Notes: generated by a model from the sequence alone, not told the origin. 56,110 nucleotides of DNA from Lachnospiraceae bacterium (GCA_017520155.1 JAFXGR010000060.1:1-56110), one strand, 5' to 3'. Shown: positions 1-8,500, counted from the stretch's first letter. Numbers and translations: made by a program.

Positions 1-1700
1 TCCAAGCCTTCTACTACTACAACCTTTTCCTTTTCGGGTTCCTCTTCAGATACACTTACTAATGTATGCTCAAATCCTGTTTTCTTAAATTGAAGCGAAT
101 AGGTAGAGTATATTTTCTTCCCATATTTCTGATCGGCAGAAAAAAAACCGGGGTCTGAACAATCATTAAATTTAACGATTGAATAATTTTCTCCCTCTAA
201 TCCAGCCAATAAGCCTTCTACAACTATATTATTTTGCTCTGATCCTAGCCAACCATTCACATTAACTTCTTTTCCATTAATATCTCTTTTAAGCTCATAG
301 TTATTTTTCGCTTGTATTGTTCCTATACGTTCCCCAGGCTCACTATTCTCATTATAATTAGCAGTATAATTGATGGAATTAGGATTGCTTGAATCCCCTT
401 CTCCATAATCATACATGGTAACTTTTGCATCCATGTCACCAGTTTTATTTTGATAATAAATATCAACCGTAGATTTATTATTTGTTGTGTCAATAACAAT
501 TTTTTCCGTAGTTTCTATACGAGTATTATCTACAGATATTTTATTTACAGTAAAGCTATTTTCTCCCTTTTTAAACTTTTCAATACTTCCTCCCTTTTCC
601 ACATATACTGTATCTGAAAGGAATAATTTATTCTCCTCTTTAGCCTCTTCACCTAAATAATGATTTATGGTAACTTCTATTTTTCCCTTTTCTCCCATTA
701 CCGCAACCATAAAGGTAGAAAAATGACTAGTTTCCATCTCAACTGCTGCCCCATTTTCTTCACTGGTTTCTAAGGGCATTTTTTCAATTTCGTTATTATC
801 ATCTACGTGATACACCACGATATCTTCTTCCTCTTTTGCCGCAAGAAAATCACCTTCAAATTTTACGGTAATCTCTTCTTCATTTAACGGCTGTACCTCT
901 TGACCCTGGTGATGCAAAGTAATATCGAAAGCTTTATAACGCATTACCCATCCATCTCCCATTTCTTCTACAGACTCAATTACTTCTTCCACAGGTTTTA
1001 CTTCCACAGCCTGCACTGTAGTTCCTTCTGCAAAGGATGTTTTTGCACCACTCACTGTAATGGTTACTCCATTTACTGTTACCGGCTCTAATATGGTTAA
1101 TTCATTAAAAGAAACACTTTGATCTAAATCATTTTGGGATACTGTATTTTGAGATACAGAATTTTCAGATACGCTATTCTCAGATACACTTTCTGTCTCT
1201 TCCTGATTATTGGACACTTCTTCTGCAGTATCTTTGTTATCCGCGAGATTTTCCTCTGCAGTATCTGTATTCATATTATTTCCGGATACTTCATCAGTTT
1301 CTTCGGTATCCTGTGTATTTTCAATATTTTCTCCACTTTCCTGGCTGTCAACTTCCTCTAACTTCTGGTCTTCAGTATTTTGTCCCTGCTCATCACCATG
1401 TTCAGAATCTTGATTAAAACCTTGTTCTGCCAAGTTATCATCAGAGGATTCCCCTAAGAACTGTTGTGCTCCCTCTTGAACCAAACCTTCATCAGGTGTT
1501 TCTCCCTCTGTCTGCTGACTTTCAGTATTTTCTACTGAAACCTCTCCTTCACTGTCAACCTCCACTGCTGCACTGCTTGCAGTTACTTCCTCAGACAGTT
1601 CCTGGGCTCTTACAAAGTCAACAGAAATTGGTGAAATATCGCTTACCAATAATGTTGCTACTAATGCTATTGCAAGTACTTTTTTCAAAAAACCAGCCAC
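1..1700 (-). CDS. Large secreted surface adhesin, N-terminal part (runs off left edge)
   Basis: The reading frame is open from a GTG at 1700 to the window edge (566 codons), and the C-terminus is missing. An AAGGAGG site sits 7 nt upstream of the GTG. Residues 1-32 form a signal peptide with a hydrophobic stretch ending near VRAQE. Residues about 35-185 are a low-complexity acidic Ser/Glu/Asn linker with the tandem motif VSENSVSENSVSQNTVSQND just before residue 190. A domain follows with an edge motif SHFSTFMVAV, seen in many clostridial surface proteins. A later segment has TMYDYGEG and NGWLG blocks that recall fibro-slime-type adhesin modules; that last assignment is tentative. No sortase signal can be seen because the end is outside the window. 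The promoter carries the SARP-type repeats described at 1766-1798. Confidence 0.85.
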   Translation of the reverse strand, partial: MAGFLKKVLAIALVATLLVSDISPISVDFVRAQELSEEVTASSAAVEVDSEGEVSVENTESQQTEGETPDEGLVQEGAQQFLGESSDDNLAEQGFNQDSEHGDEQGQNTEDQKLEEVDSQESGENIENTQDTEETDEVSGNNMNTDTAEENLADNKDTAEEVSNNQEETESVSENSVSENSVSQNTVSQNDLDQSVSFNELTILEPVTVNGVTITVSGAKTSFAEGTTVQAVEVKPVEEVIESVEEMGDGWVMRYKAFDITLHHQGQEVQPLNEEEITVKFEGDFLAAKEEEDIVVYHVDDNNEIEKMPLETSEENGAAVEMETSHFSTFMVAVMGEKGKIEVTINHYLGEEAKEENKLFLSDTVYVEKGGSIEKFKKGENSFTVNKISVDNTRIETTEKIVIDTTNNKSTVDIYYQNKTGDMDAKVTMYDYGEGDSSNPNSINYTANYNENSEPGERIGTIQAKNNYELKRDINGKEVNVNGWLGSEQNNIVVEGLLAGLEGENYSIVKFNDCSDPGFFSADQKYGKKIYSTYSLQFKKTGFEHTLVSVSEEEPEKEKVVVVEGL

Positions 1701-1765
1701 TCTTTTTTCCTCCTTATAATCTGAGCTTACTGTTTTAGTAACCTATCTTCCTATCATTAGTAGAT

Positions 1766-1798
1766 AATATAACAACCTCTAGTCACACGTTGGTCACA
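1766..1798 (-). promoter_or_regulatory. SARP-type operator and -10 of the adhesin gene
   Basis: On the minus strand two TGTGAC repeats (1793-1798 and 1782-1787) are exactly 11 bp apart. After 10 nt comes the -10 TATATT (1766-1771). There is no good -35 hexamer; the repeats occupy that place. The same layout occurs upstream of the fibre operon at 6436-6468. Direct heptamer repeats spaced 11 bp and close to the -10 are the known binding pattern of SARP activators, and a SARP gene lies between the two sites. Confidence 0.7.
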
Positions 1799-1805
1799 TC
1801 AACAA

Positions 1806-1838
1806 GAAAAAAAGACAATAACCAAAAAAGTTATTGCC
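1806..1838 (-). terminator. Rho-independent terminator after the regulator pair
   Basis: Minus-strand stem GGCAATAAC / GTTATTGTC (1830-1838 with 1814-1822), a 7-nt loop, then a run of seven T. It directly follows the 147-residue gene ending at 1840 and separates it from the adhesin promoter. Confidence 0.8.
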
Positions 1839-1839
1839 T

Positions 1840-2283
1840 TCATCGCTGTCTATTCTCTATATAATTAATAATTCCATCCATCAGTGCCAATTCACCGGAA
1901 AATGATTGAATTGTGCTTCCTTCCAAATCTAATAAATATCCCTGCCAGCTGGTATTTTTTCGGGCAGTAATCATAACATCAAGTGTTACCTCTTCTCCCT
2001 TTTTCTCTCTGATAATTTTTGACTCCATCTGATACCCGGGAAGTCCCCGATAACGATTTTGAAGCTTTTTTTCTTTTTCAAAACTTCTTTTATCCTGAAA
2101 GGATTGGGGATATCCCTGTTGATCAAAAATAGCATCCATTTTCACCAAAAGTTCTCCCAATCCATAAAACGGAATGGCATATTTGGTCAATGGTGAAAAA
2201 GCGGTTCCCAATACATCCTTTTTGCCATGATCAATACAAATTCGGAAAGCATTTAAAGGAAAGGGTTTGCTGGTATCCTGCAT
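1840..2283 (-). CDS. Conserved hypothetical protein, partner of the SARP regulator
   Basis: 147 residues with no signal peptide or membrane segment, so probably cytoplasmic. The start codon at 2283 directly abuts the stop of the regulator gene (TAA then ATG), which implies translational coupling. I do not recognise a family. The protein is mixed alpha/beta with a charged middle (KEKKLQNRY) and a possible ligand-binding or PilZ-like beta-rich centre; that last idea is only a guess from the YQMESKIIREKKGEEVTLDVMI-like alternation. Because it is co-transcribed with a regulator that has a GGDEF-like tail, it may modulate that regulator. A terminator follows. Confidence 0.75.
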   Translation of the reverse strand: MQDTSKPFPLNAFRICIDHGKKDVLGTAFSPLTKYAIPFYGLGELLVKMDAIFDQQGYPQSFQDKRSFEKEKKLQNRYRGLPGYQMESKIIREKKGEEVTLDVMITARKNTSWQGYLLDLEGSTIQSFSGELALMDGIINYIENRQR

Positions 2284-3495
2284 TTAAAACCTCCCAAGTG
2301 TTGAGTGATTTGATATCTGCTCAAATTCTGTTTTAATTTTTACTTTATTCTTTTTATTATGTATCTGAAAGGCATTCAGAACTCTTTCTGCCACAGCTTT
2401 ACTGCTTTCACAAGTGCAGGTGGGTAACAATACCATATACTGACTGTCACTGTATCTTGTTGCAACATCACCAATACGAAGTACTCTGCACAGAGTATCC
2501 TCTAAGGATTTCATTCCTTTTTCAATTAAGAACTTTTTCATCTGGTCATTCTCTGTTTTCAGACCATCCGCCAAATCCATGGTAAATAATACCACGTAAT
2601 GAGACTCCCCGATTCTGGCATTCTTTCTTACTTCTAATCGATAAATTTCTTTAAAAATTGGATAACCGCAGAAAAATACTCCGCTGGAATCCTCTTCCTC
2701 ATCCATATCATCATAGATATTCTCCAAGGGTTCTGCATTTATTCCTTTTTTCATCTGCAGTAATTCCTGCTGTACCTGTTTAAGTTTAGGAGGATTACGC
2801 ACTCCCAAAGTATCATAAATAAGATTAACTGCCTTTTCATATCGTTGTACTGCCAATTCATATTTATGTTCTTTCAATAATGACATAATATGGAAATAAT
2901 GAAGTTCTTCATCTGCTACATCAATCCGCAAAGCTCTGGACGTTAAAATTTCTGCTTCATGATACTTTTCTTCTTTTAAAAAATAATCTGCAAGATGTTT
3001 TACCCCATCCAAATATAAAGAATGGTAATAGGCAGACAAGGTAATTATCCAATGACTGTCAGCACTATTTTCCATAAAATTTCCATAGTAAAAAGAAATT
3101 GCCTCTTCGTAATACAGAATCTTTTCTTTTATATCTGACTGTACTTCTGCCAATCTACAGCATTTTTCAAATTGTTCTGCATCAAAATCAACTTCTATTT
3201 CCTGATTCCAGGAATAGCTCCCCTGTCCTGTAAGGATATATTGTTTGTCTCCAATATGTTTTTTCATCAATGTTCGAAGACGATACATCAGATTCTTTAA
3301 TGCCCCTGAAGGATTTTCTACTTCATGCTCTCTCCATAAAGCTTCCGATAATTCTTGTACACTGACCGGATGCTTTCTGTGTGTCATTAGATAAATCACT
3401 AACTTCTTTAACATATCAGAACGAAGAACATCATCATTTAATACATGTTCCCCTTCTGAAATTTCAAATCTCCCCAAGGTTTTTACTGTTATCAT
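2284..3495 (-). CDS. SARP/BTAD-family transcriptional activator with degenerate GGDEF-like tail
   Basis: 403 residues from the ATG at 3495 (GGATTTGGGACGA upstream); the frame also permits a TTG nine bases earlier. Residues 1-90 form an OmpR-like winged helix (MITVKTLGRFEI... LMTHRKHPVSVQELSEALW). Residues about 100-245 are the all-helical bacterial transcriptional activation domain typical of SARP proteins. After an acidic linker (DDMDEEEDSS), residues 275-390 resemble a GGDEF/nucleotidyl-cyclase fold (VVLFTMDL..., DVATRYSDSQYMVLLP), but the GGDEF signature is absent, so an active diguanylate cyclase is unlikely. It lies between two operons with matching SARP-type operators and is their likely activator. 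Confidence 0.88.
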   Translation of the reverse strand: MITVKTLGRFEISEGEHVLNDDVLRSDMLKKLVIYLMTHRKHPVSVQELSEALWREHEVENPSGALKNLMYRLRTLMKKHIGDKQYILTGQGSYSWNQEIEVDFDAEQFEKCCRLAEVQSDIKEKILYYEEAISFYYGNFMENSADSHWIITLSAYYHSLYLDGVKHLADYFLKEEKYHEAEILTSRALRIDVADEELHYFHIMSLLKEHKYELAVQRYEKAVNLIYDTLGVRNPPKLKQVQQELLQMKKGINAEPLENIYDDMDEEEDSSGVFFCGYPIFKEIYRLEVRKNARIGESHYVVLFTMDLADGLKTENDQMKKFLIEKGMKSLEDTLCRVLRIGDVATRYSDSQYMVLLPTCTCESSKAVAERVLNAFQIHNKKNKVKIKTEFEQISNHSTLGRF

Positions 3496-3659
3496 TCGTC
3501 CCAAATCCTAACTTCCTACTTTTTTAAATATACCTTATATTTATTATCCTCATTCTTCCTTTAGGCAATGATGTTATGTTATTTTTTGTTCCCCCCGCCG
3601 GAAAAGAAAGTTTTCAAATTGAAGATATTTTATACTATATTGATTCTCCTTGCAACAAG

Positions 3660-3703
3660 AAAAGTACATTTTCTCTAAGAAACTTAAGAGAAAATGTACT
3701 TTT
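3660..3703. repeat. 17-bp perfect inverted repeat (AT-rich hairpin)
   Basis: Arms AAAAGTACATTTTCTCT (3660-3676) and its exact complement (3687-3703) enclose a 10-nt loop. It lies in the 385-bp non-coding stretch 3496-3880 between the fibre operon and the regulator gene. With TTTTCTTG following on the minus strand it may be a weak terminator for the fibre operon. The rest of the gap holds the long inverted repeat 3718-3884 and the regulator's upstream region, where no clear promoter was found. Confidence 0.7.
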
Positions 3704-3717
3704 AAAACCGGTGTATT

Positions 3718-3884
3718 CTAGTGCAACGTTTTTAAATCAACTATACCATATCACATGCCTATTTTCCTGATAGCAAAGATTCAAAAATCCTCAGCGTAGC
3801 CCGATACTCCTACGTTTTTTGAACTTCACTCTCAGAAAAATATACTATGTGAATGGTATAGCTATTTAGAAAACGTTACATTAG
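3718..3884. repeat. About 167-bp imperfect inverted repeat (MITE-like or long RNA hairpin)
   Basis: The two halves are complementary over nearly their whole length. CTAGTGCAACGTTTTTAAAT at the left pairs with ATTTAGAAAACGTTACATTAG-type sequence at the right. The match continues through CTATACCAT / ATGGTATAG, CACAT / ATGTG and TTCAAAAA / TTTTTTGAA to a central CGTAG / CTACG with a 10-nt loop. Mismatches are scattered, as expected of an old element or a conserved hairpin. The right end overlaps the stop codon of the gene ending at 3881. Confidence 0.7.
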
Positions 3885-4921
3885 TCCTCTTTTTTATTCT
3901 CTATAACTGTGCTGCGTTTTCTTTTCATCATCAGCCACATCACAGCTACCAACGCTGCTGCTGCAGAGAAAACAGTGGCTCCAATTAATGCCATATTAGG
4001 CTTTTGCTGTTCCATAGAAGAAAGGGGTACTTCTTCTTCAGAAATTTGTACCAAATCTTCGCCGTTTCCTTCAGGTTCCAGCTGGACATTATTTAACGGT
4101 ACTTCTTCTTCCTCTACTACAACTAACTCCTGTTCTCCTTCTGCTCCCTGTGCCGGTGCCACGGCTTGTACAGCTCCTTCTACCGCTGCCGGTGCGGCCT
4201 CTGCGGGAATAACTGTTGTTACGGTATCCGTGGTAGTAATAATACGTCCTTCACCGTCAATCAATACTTCATCCACTACAGTTGCTGTAGGATCTGCAAC
4301 ATATTCAAAAGTAATAACATTTTTTGCTGCATCTTTATCTAAAAGAATAGTCTGAGTAGCTTGTGATACAAGGCGGTAAACTGCTGCATCACTAAGTATA
4401 ATCACTGCAGGAGCAGTTATGCTCCGTTCCTCTCCTTCATTAGCCTGTGCAATATATACCGGTGCAACAGATTCTTTCGAAACCTGATCCACATATTCCA
4501 CAGTGTACTCTACTCCATTGATCAACTTTCCGTAATCTACTACATAATCCTCATTTCTTGTTGCTGTTCCCTGAGGTGCCCAGGATGAAGAATCTTTAAC
4601 AAAATACCCATCTTCCGGCTGTATATAAGTTGGTGCTGCAGGAATCTGCTGGTTTTCTTTCACCTCTACTTTAATAGCCCCATGTTTTGTTACTTCGTAT
4701 GGATAAGCCCCATATAAACGGGAAGCAACCTCCTTAGCCATTTCATTACGATCTCCCTGGGGATTTTTTGAAACTGCAAAATATCCCACATTTCCCGGAC
4801 GGAAAGTAATCGTATAGGTATCCTCTTTTGTTTCCTGAGCATATACCTGAAGATTAAAAACTACTGTAGATAAGGCCAGTGAAAGACAAGCCATTATGAT
4901 TATATTTTTTAATTTTCTCAT
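3881..4921 (-). CDS. Membrane-anchored surface protein, third gene of the fibre operon
   Basis: 346 residues. A signal peptide (residues 1-29, ending VYAQE) is followed by a beta-rich exported region; EYTVEYVDQVSKESVAPVYI resembles a MucBP-like repeat. Next comes an Ala/Glu/Val-rich stretch (about 230-300) and a C-terminal membrane helix (about 310-332) with a KRKR tail that keeps it in the membrane. There is no LPxTG motif. Two EEEVPL motifs precede the helix, and VPL motifs also occur before the helix in the neighbouring gene and in the small gene at 14072. The ATG overlaps the previous stop by four bases, so translation is coupled. It may anchor the TasA-like fibre to the cell. Confidence 0.8.
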   Translation of the reverse strand: MRKLKNIIIMACLSLALSTVVFNLQVYAQETKEDTYTITFRPGNVGYFAVSKNPQGDRNEMAKEVASRLYGAYPYEVTKHGAIKVEVKENQQIPAAPTYIQPEDGYFVKDSSSWAPQGTATRNEDYVVDYGKLINGVEYTVEYVDQVSKESVAPVYIAQANEGEERSITAPAVIILSDAAVYRLVSQATQTILLDKDAAKNVITFEYVADPTATVVDEVLIDGEGRIITTTDTVTTVIPAEAAPAAVEGAVQAVAPAQGAEGEQELVVVEEEEVPLNNVQLEPEGNGEDLVQISEEEVPLSSMEQQKPNMALIGATVFSAAAALVAVMWLMMKRKRSTVIENKKED

Positions 4922-5736
4922 GCTTCTTCCTCCACCTTTTTCTTTTTTCCAAGAATAACCAAAATAATTCCTGCTGCTAATACTGCAAGTCCTACGCCGA
5001 TCATAGCACCATCTCCGGTAGCCACTGCTCCCAAAGGAACTCCCTCTTCAAAGACCTCTACCAGCTTTCTGACATAGCGAACATTGCCCTCATTATCTAC
5101 TTCTCTGACAATTCTTGTAATTCCTGTAGGATCTTCATAGCCTACCTGAAATTCAAAGGCCAGCTGTCCCTGTGTCAAACTGTAATCTGCATTACCGGAA
5201 TTATCCATTGCCTCTCCATCAAAATGAATAGACAGCTTTATTTCTTTAGACTCTCCCTTTTTCATCGTTCCCAGAAGGATAAAATCTTCCAGGGATTCAT
5301 TCATCCCCTTAATCCCTTCCTTACTGGCTGTGGCGGCATCTTTATATCCACCCAACGCTGAATCATATAAAACGGTTAAATCAGACTCTGCTGCTCCCGG
5401 GGCTCCTACCGTTAATTTCACTTCATATCCTGCCCCCTGGGCATTTGCCTTTCCTTCTTCCAAGGCCTTCACCGCTTCTGAACTCATATAAAAATCTGCG
5501 GTACGTTCATTTTCATTTTTTAATGTTATAGTCTGTACTCTGGTTTCTCCCGGCACTACATTTTGAAAGGCATCTCCCAAATTAACATGTCCTTCTTCTT
5601 CAGTTACCCCACTATACTCCAACTTCTTATCCTGTGTAAAGCTTACGGTTGCCGTTTCTTGTGCAAAGGAAAAAGATCCTGCTGTACAAAATACGGTAAG
5701 AGATAATATCATTGCTAATATCTGCTTCTTCATCAT
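4918..5736 (-). CDS. Membrane-anchored exported protein, second gene of the fibre operon
   Basis: 272 residues. It has a signal peptide (1-25, ending FAQE), a beta-sandwich-like ectodomain with the phrase VVPGETRVQTITLKN (also seen in TasA-like proteins around the ordered-fibre domain), and a C-terminal helix (240-262) with a KKKK tail. The sequence EEGVPLGAVATGDG precedes the helix; it sits where a sortase signal would be but lacks LPxTG. GAGGAGTAGAAA precedes the ATG, and the first gene ends 3 nt upstream. It is a likely anchor or assembly partner of the fibre protein. Confidence 0.82.
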   Translation of the reverse strand: MMKKQILAMILSLTVFCTAGSFSFAQETATVSFTQDKKLEYSGVTEEEGHVNLGDAFQNVVPGETRVQTITLKNENERTADFYMSSEAVKALEEGKANAQGAGYEVKLTVGAPGAAESDLTVLYDSALGGYKDAATASKEGIKGMNESLEDFILLGTMKKGESKEIKLSIHFDGEAMDNSGNADYSLTQGQLAFEFQVGYEDPTGITRIVREVDNEGNVRYVRKLVEVFEEGVPLGAVATGDGAMIGVGLAVLAAGIILVILGKKKKVEEEA

Positions 5737-5739
5737 TTT

Positions 5740-6381
5740 CTACTCCTCTATTCCTGTAATCTTGCCCTCTGCATCTATTACCGGGTAAATTCCCCATTCC
5801 GAGGGCATGGCATCCTCTGCGGCAATCACCTGAATAGCATCTGCTTTAAAGGATAAATCTACTTCAGCACCGGTATAAGTGTTGTCCATGGTATAATGGA
5901 AATCCAAAGCACTAATAAAATCAGCTGTACTTTCTCCTGCTTTTAAGGGTAAGGAATAATACATGATCACCTGCTCTTCGTCTGCATATTCTACCTGCCA
6001 GCCATTAACTTGTGTACCCTTAACCAACTCTTTTTTTTCTTCTCCTGCATACAGTTTAATCAAGGACGGATCTAAGCTTTCGTCTTTCCACTTTTTATCA
6101 ATGGTTACACGGGTATAAACATCGTAACCACCTTCCACATTGTTCATAATATTCTTTTCCACAATGGCTGTCCCTCCGGGAACAATGGAATCCAGTGAAA
6201 TTTCTTCCACAGTAGCTTCATTCTGACCTGTTCCCACCATGGTAATCCCCAAGGACTTTACCGTAATATCCGAAACCGCCTGCTTCTGCGCAGAAGTATT
6301 AAATCCTGCTAAAGTTCCTCCTATTACCGCCGTCATTACAAGTACACCTGCGACACACATGAGCAAAAATTTCTTTTTCAC
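5740..6381 (-). CDS. TasA/CalY-like matrix fibre protein with SipW-type signal
   Basis: 213 residues. The N-terminus has the SipW-cognate signature: a charged MKKK start, a hydrophobic stretch, then IGGTLAGFNTSAQ, the pattern of TasA and camelysin-like proteins. The mature part is beta-rich with a PGG turn (SIVPGGTAIVEKNI) shared with TasA-type fibre subunits. In Bacillus such proteins need the signal peptidase SipW and form biofilm fibres. No SipW gene is in this window, so processing must rely on one elsewhere. It is first in a three-gene operon, behind the SARP-type promoter at 6436-6468. TasA-family membership is well supported; a biofilm role is inferred. Confidence 0.85.
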   Translation of the reverse strand: MKKKFLLMCVAGVLVMTAVIGGTLAGFNTSAQKQAVSDITVKSLGITMVGTGQNEATVEEISLDSIVPGGTAIVEKNIMNNVEGGYDVYTRVTIDKKWKDESLDPSLIKLYAGEEKKELVKGTQVNGWQVEYADEEQVIMYYSLPLKAGESTADFISALDFHYTMDNTYTGAEVDLSFKADAIQVIAAEDAMPSEWGIYPVIDAEGKITGIEE

Positions 6382-6435
6382 CTATTCTCTCCTCTTAACT
6401 TCAAAATTTACAGATTCTTTCTAATACTGTGATTT

Positions 6436-6468
6436 ATTATAGAAATGACTTGTCACACGGAAGTCACA
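6436..6468 (-). promoter_or_regulatory. SARP-type operator and -10 of the fibre operon
   Basis: Minus strand: TGTGAC (6463-6468), five bases, TGTGAC (6452-6457), ten bases, TATAAT (6436-6441). Repeat word, 11-bp phase and 10-nt gap to the -10 are identical to the adhesin promoter at 1766-1798. No -35 consensus is present, which fits activator dependence. Confidence 0.75.
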
Positions 6469-6484
6469 CCACCTTATTTTGAAG

Positions 6485-6525
6485 TAAAAAAACAGCAGAA
6501 AAGTGATTTTTCACTTTCCTGCTGT
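6485..6525 (-). terminator. Terminator after the TRAP permease gene
   Basis: 15-bp stem with one mismatch (ACAGCAGGAAAGTGA with its partner, 6492-6525), a 4-nt loop, then seven T on the minus strand. It ends the TRAP transcript upstream of the fibre operon promoter. Confidence 0.92.
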
Positions 6526-6547
6526 GACTGATATTTTCTTTTTATCC

Positions 6548-8500
6548 CTATACAGTTTTCTTTTCTCTGTTTTTATCCACAAACTGCATTACTACCATAA
6601 CCGCTACGAAGGCAAGACCGGTTATATCTGTTACCAGGCCCGGATAGATTAACAGTAATCCACCGATTAAGCTAAGAACCCGCTCATACCATTTCATATG
6701 ACATTTAAACCAACCCTCCAGGGAAGCTGATACAGCAAATATTCCCACAAGAGAGGTAATACAAATCAGTACAATGGCTCCCGGTGTAGTATCAATAAAC
6801 AACATTGCGGGATTTAAGGCAAATACATAAGGTACAATAAAGGCTCCAATAGCCAGCTTAGTTGCCGTAAACGCTGTTTTCATGGGATTTGCCTGTGCAA
6901 TGGCTGCTCCCGCGTAGGCAGCTAACGCTACCGGCGGTGTTAAATCTGCCACAATACCAAAGTAAAATACAAAGAAATGAGCGGCTAAAGTGGGAACTCC
7001 CATACGAATTAAGATGGGGGCACAGGTAGCTGCCATAATACAGTAATTAGCGGTAGTAGGTACTCCCATTCCCAATACAATACAGCAAAGCATGGTAAGA
7101 ACTAAGGCAATAATTATCTGATCTCCTGCTAAGGCTACAATTCCGTTAATCATCATATTGGCAAGACCGGTCATGGTAATGGTTCCTGCAATCATACCGG
7201 CTACACCACAGGCTGCGGCTACCGTAATCATTCCCTGTCCTCCGGCAGCCAATGCTTCCCATATTCTTTTTGGAGTAATTCTGTTTTCTTTGTTAAATAA
7301 ACTTACTACGATAGCCACAATAATCGCAATGGCTGCAGCATACTGAATGGAACGCTGACTGGTTCCCACCAGATAAACTAATAAGATCAAAGGAAGCAGT
7401 AAATAAATCTGTTTTAGTAAAGGCTTAATTCTTGGAAGTTCTTCTCTGGTAAGACCACGAAGACCTTCCTTTTTCGCTTCCAGATGTACGGTAATAAATA
7501 CCCCTGCAAAATAAAGTACTGCAGGCAAAATAGCTCTCACCACGATATTGCTGTAGGGAACTCCCACATAATCTGCCATTAAAAAAGCTGCCGCTCCCAT
7601 AATCGGCGGCATAATCTGTCCTCCGGTAGAGGCAGAAGCTTCTGCTGCCGCAGCAAATTCCGGTTTATACCCTGTTTTCTTCATTAAAGGGATAGTCACG
7701 GAACCGGAGCCTACGGTATTTGCTACGGAAGAGCCGGATACCATTCCTTCCATGGCACTGGCTACTACTGCTACCTTTGCCGGTCCGCCGGAAAATCCTC
7801 CCACCACTGCATTGGAAATATTGATAAAGAAATCGGCAATTCCTGTTCTCTCCAAAAAGGCACCGAAAATAATAAATACCACAATAAACTTAGAACATAC
7901 ATTAATGGGAGTAGAAAAAATTCCTTCTTTACTATAAAAGAGGTAGCGTATGGCATAATTCAGCTTTCCTCCCAAAGTGGGATTAGATAATCCCCAAATA
8001 AGGGCATAGACCAAAAGACAGCCCAGTACAATCAAAATAGGTACACCTACACTTCTTCGACATACCTCTGCCAAAGATAAAATTCCCACCAGACCAATAA
8101 TAATCTGTATAGTATTGAAGTTACTTCCCTGCTGAATAATGGTTATGGCATTTACCGTATAATACAGGAAGGAACCGGTTCCAAGAAGCATTAATACAAT
8201 ATCATACCATGGCATATGATTAACCTTTTGTTCTCCCTTTTTAGCCGGAAATACAATATACCCAATTAAAATAATAAAAGCTACAAAGGATGTAAGTCGG
8301 ATTTCTTCCAACCAGCTGGTGAATAAAGTTACATAAATACAAAATAGTGCAAATATTGCAAGAATGGAACTTACTACCATCTTTGGCTTACCTTCCCAAA
8401 TACGGATATTAGATTCCCTGTCAAATTTTTTCATTACAGCATCCAAGTCCATAGGTTCCTGAACCTGAGGCTGTTTTTTCTTCTCAAAAAAATTCTTCAT
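6548..8500 (-). CDS. TRAP transporter fused permease (small and large subunit, TAXI type)
   Basis: 650 residues from the ATG at 8500, chosen because AGGAGG lies 5 nt upstream; the frame is open 16 codons further. A short cytoplasmic N-terminus is followed by about four helices corresponding to the small DctQ-like part. A long DctM-like part has the conserved MEGMVSGSSVANTVGSGSVT and GGQIMPPIMGAAAFLMADY stretches and many membrane segments. Such 4TM/12TM fusions belong to TAXI-TRAP systems, which use ion gradients and a periplasmic binding protein to import organic acids. The binding protein gene is immediately upstream. The substrate is unknown. Confidence 0.93.
   Translation of the reverse strand: MKNFFEKKKQPQVQEPMDLDAVMKKFDRESNIRIWEGKPKMVVSSILAIFALFCIYVTLFTSWLEEIRLTSFVAFIILIGYIVFPAKKGEQKVNHMPWYDIVLMLLGTGSFLYYTVNAITIIQQGSNFNTIQIIIGLVGILSLAEVCRRSVGVPILIVLGCLLVYALIWGLSNPTLGGKLNYAIRYLFYSKEGIFSTPINVCSKFIVVFIIFGAFLERTGIADFFINISNAVVGGFSGGPAKVAVVASAMEGMVSGSSVANTVGSGSVTIPLMKKTGYKPEFAAAAEASASTGGQIMPPIMGAAAFLMADYVGVPYSNIVVRAILPAVLYFAGVFITVHLEAKKEGLRGLTREELPRIKPLLKQIYLLLPLILLVYLVGTSQRSIQYAAAIAIIVAIVVSLFNKENRITPKRIWEALAAGGQGMITVAAACGVAGMIAGTITMTGLANMMINGIVALAGDQIIIALVLTMLCCIVLGMGVPTTANYCIMAATCAPILIRMGVPTLAAHFFVFYFGIVADLTPPVALAAYAGAAIAQANPMKTAFTATKLAIGAFIVPYVFALNPAMLFIDTTPGAIVLICITSLVGIFAVSASLEGWFKCHMKWYERVLSLIGGLLLIYPGLVTDITGLAFVAVMVVMQFVDKNREKKTV

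Noticed and set aside
3909-4355. Plus-strand open frame of 148 codons over the anchored surface protein gene
   Set aside because: It is the antisense shadow of a gene with signal peptide, ribosome site and operon overlap; its Ser/Thr/Ala-rich sequence reflects the codon pattern of the other strand.
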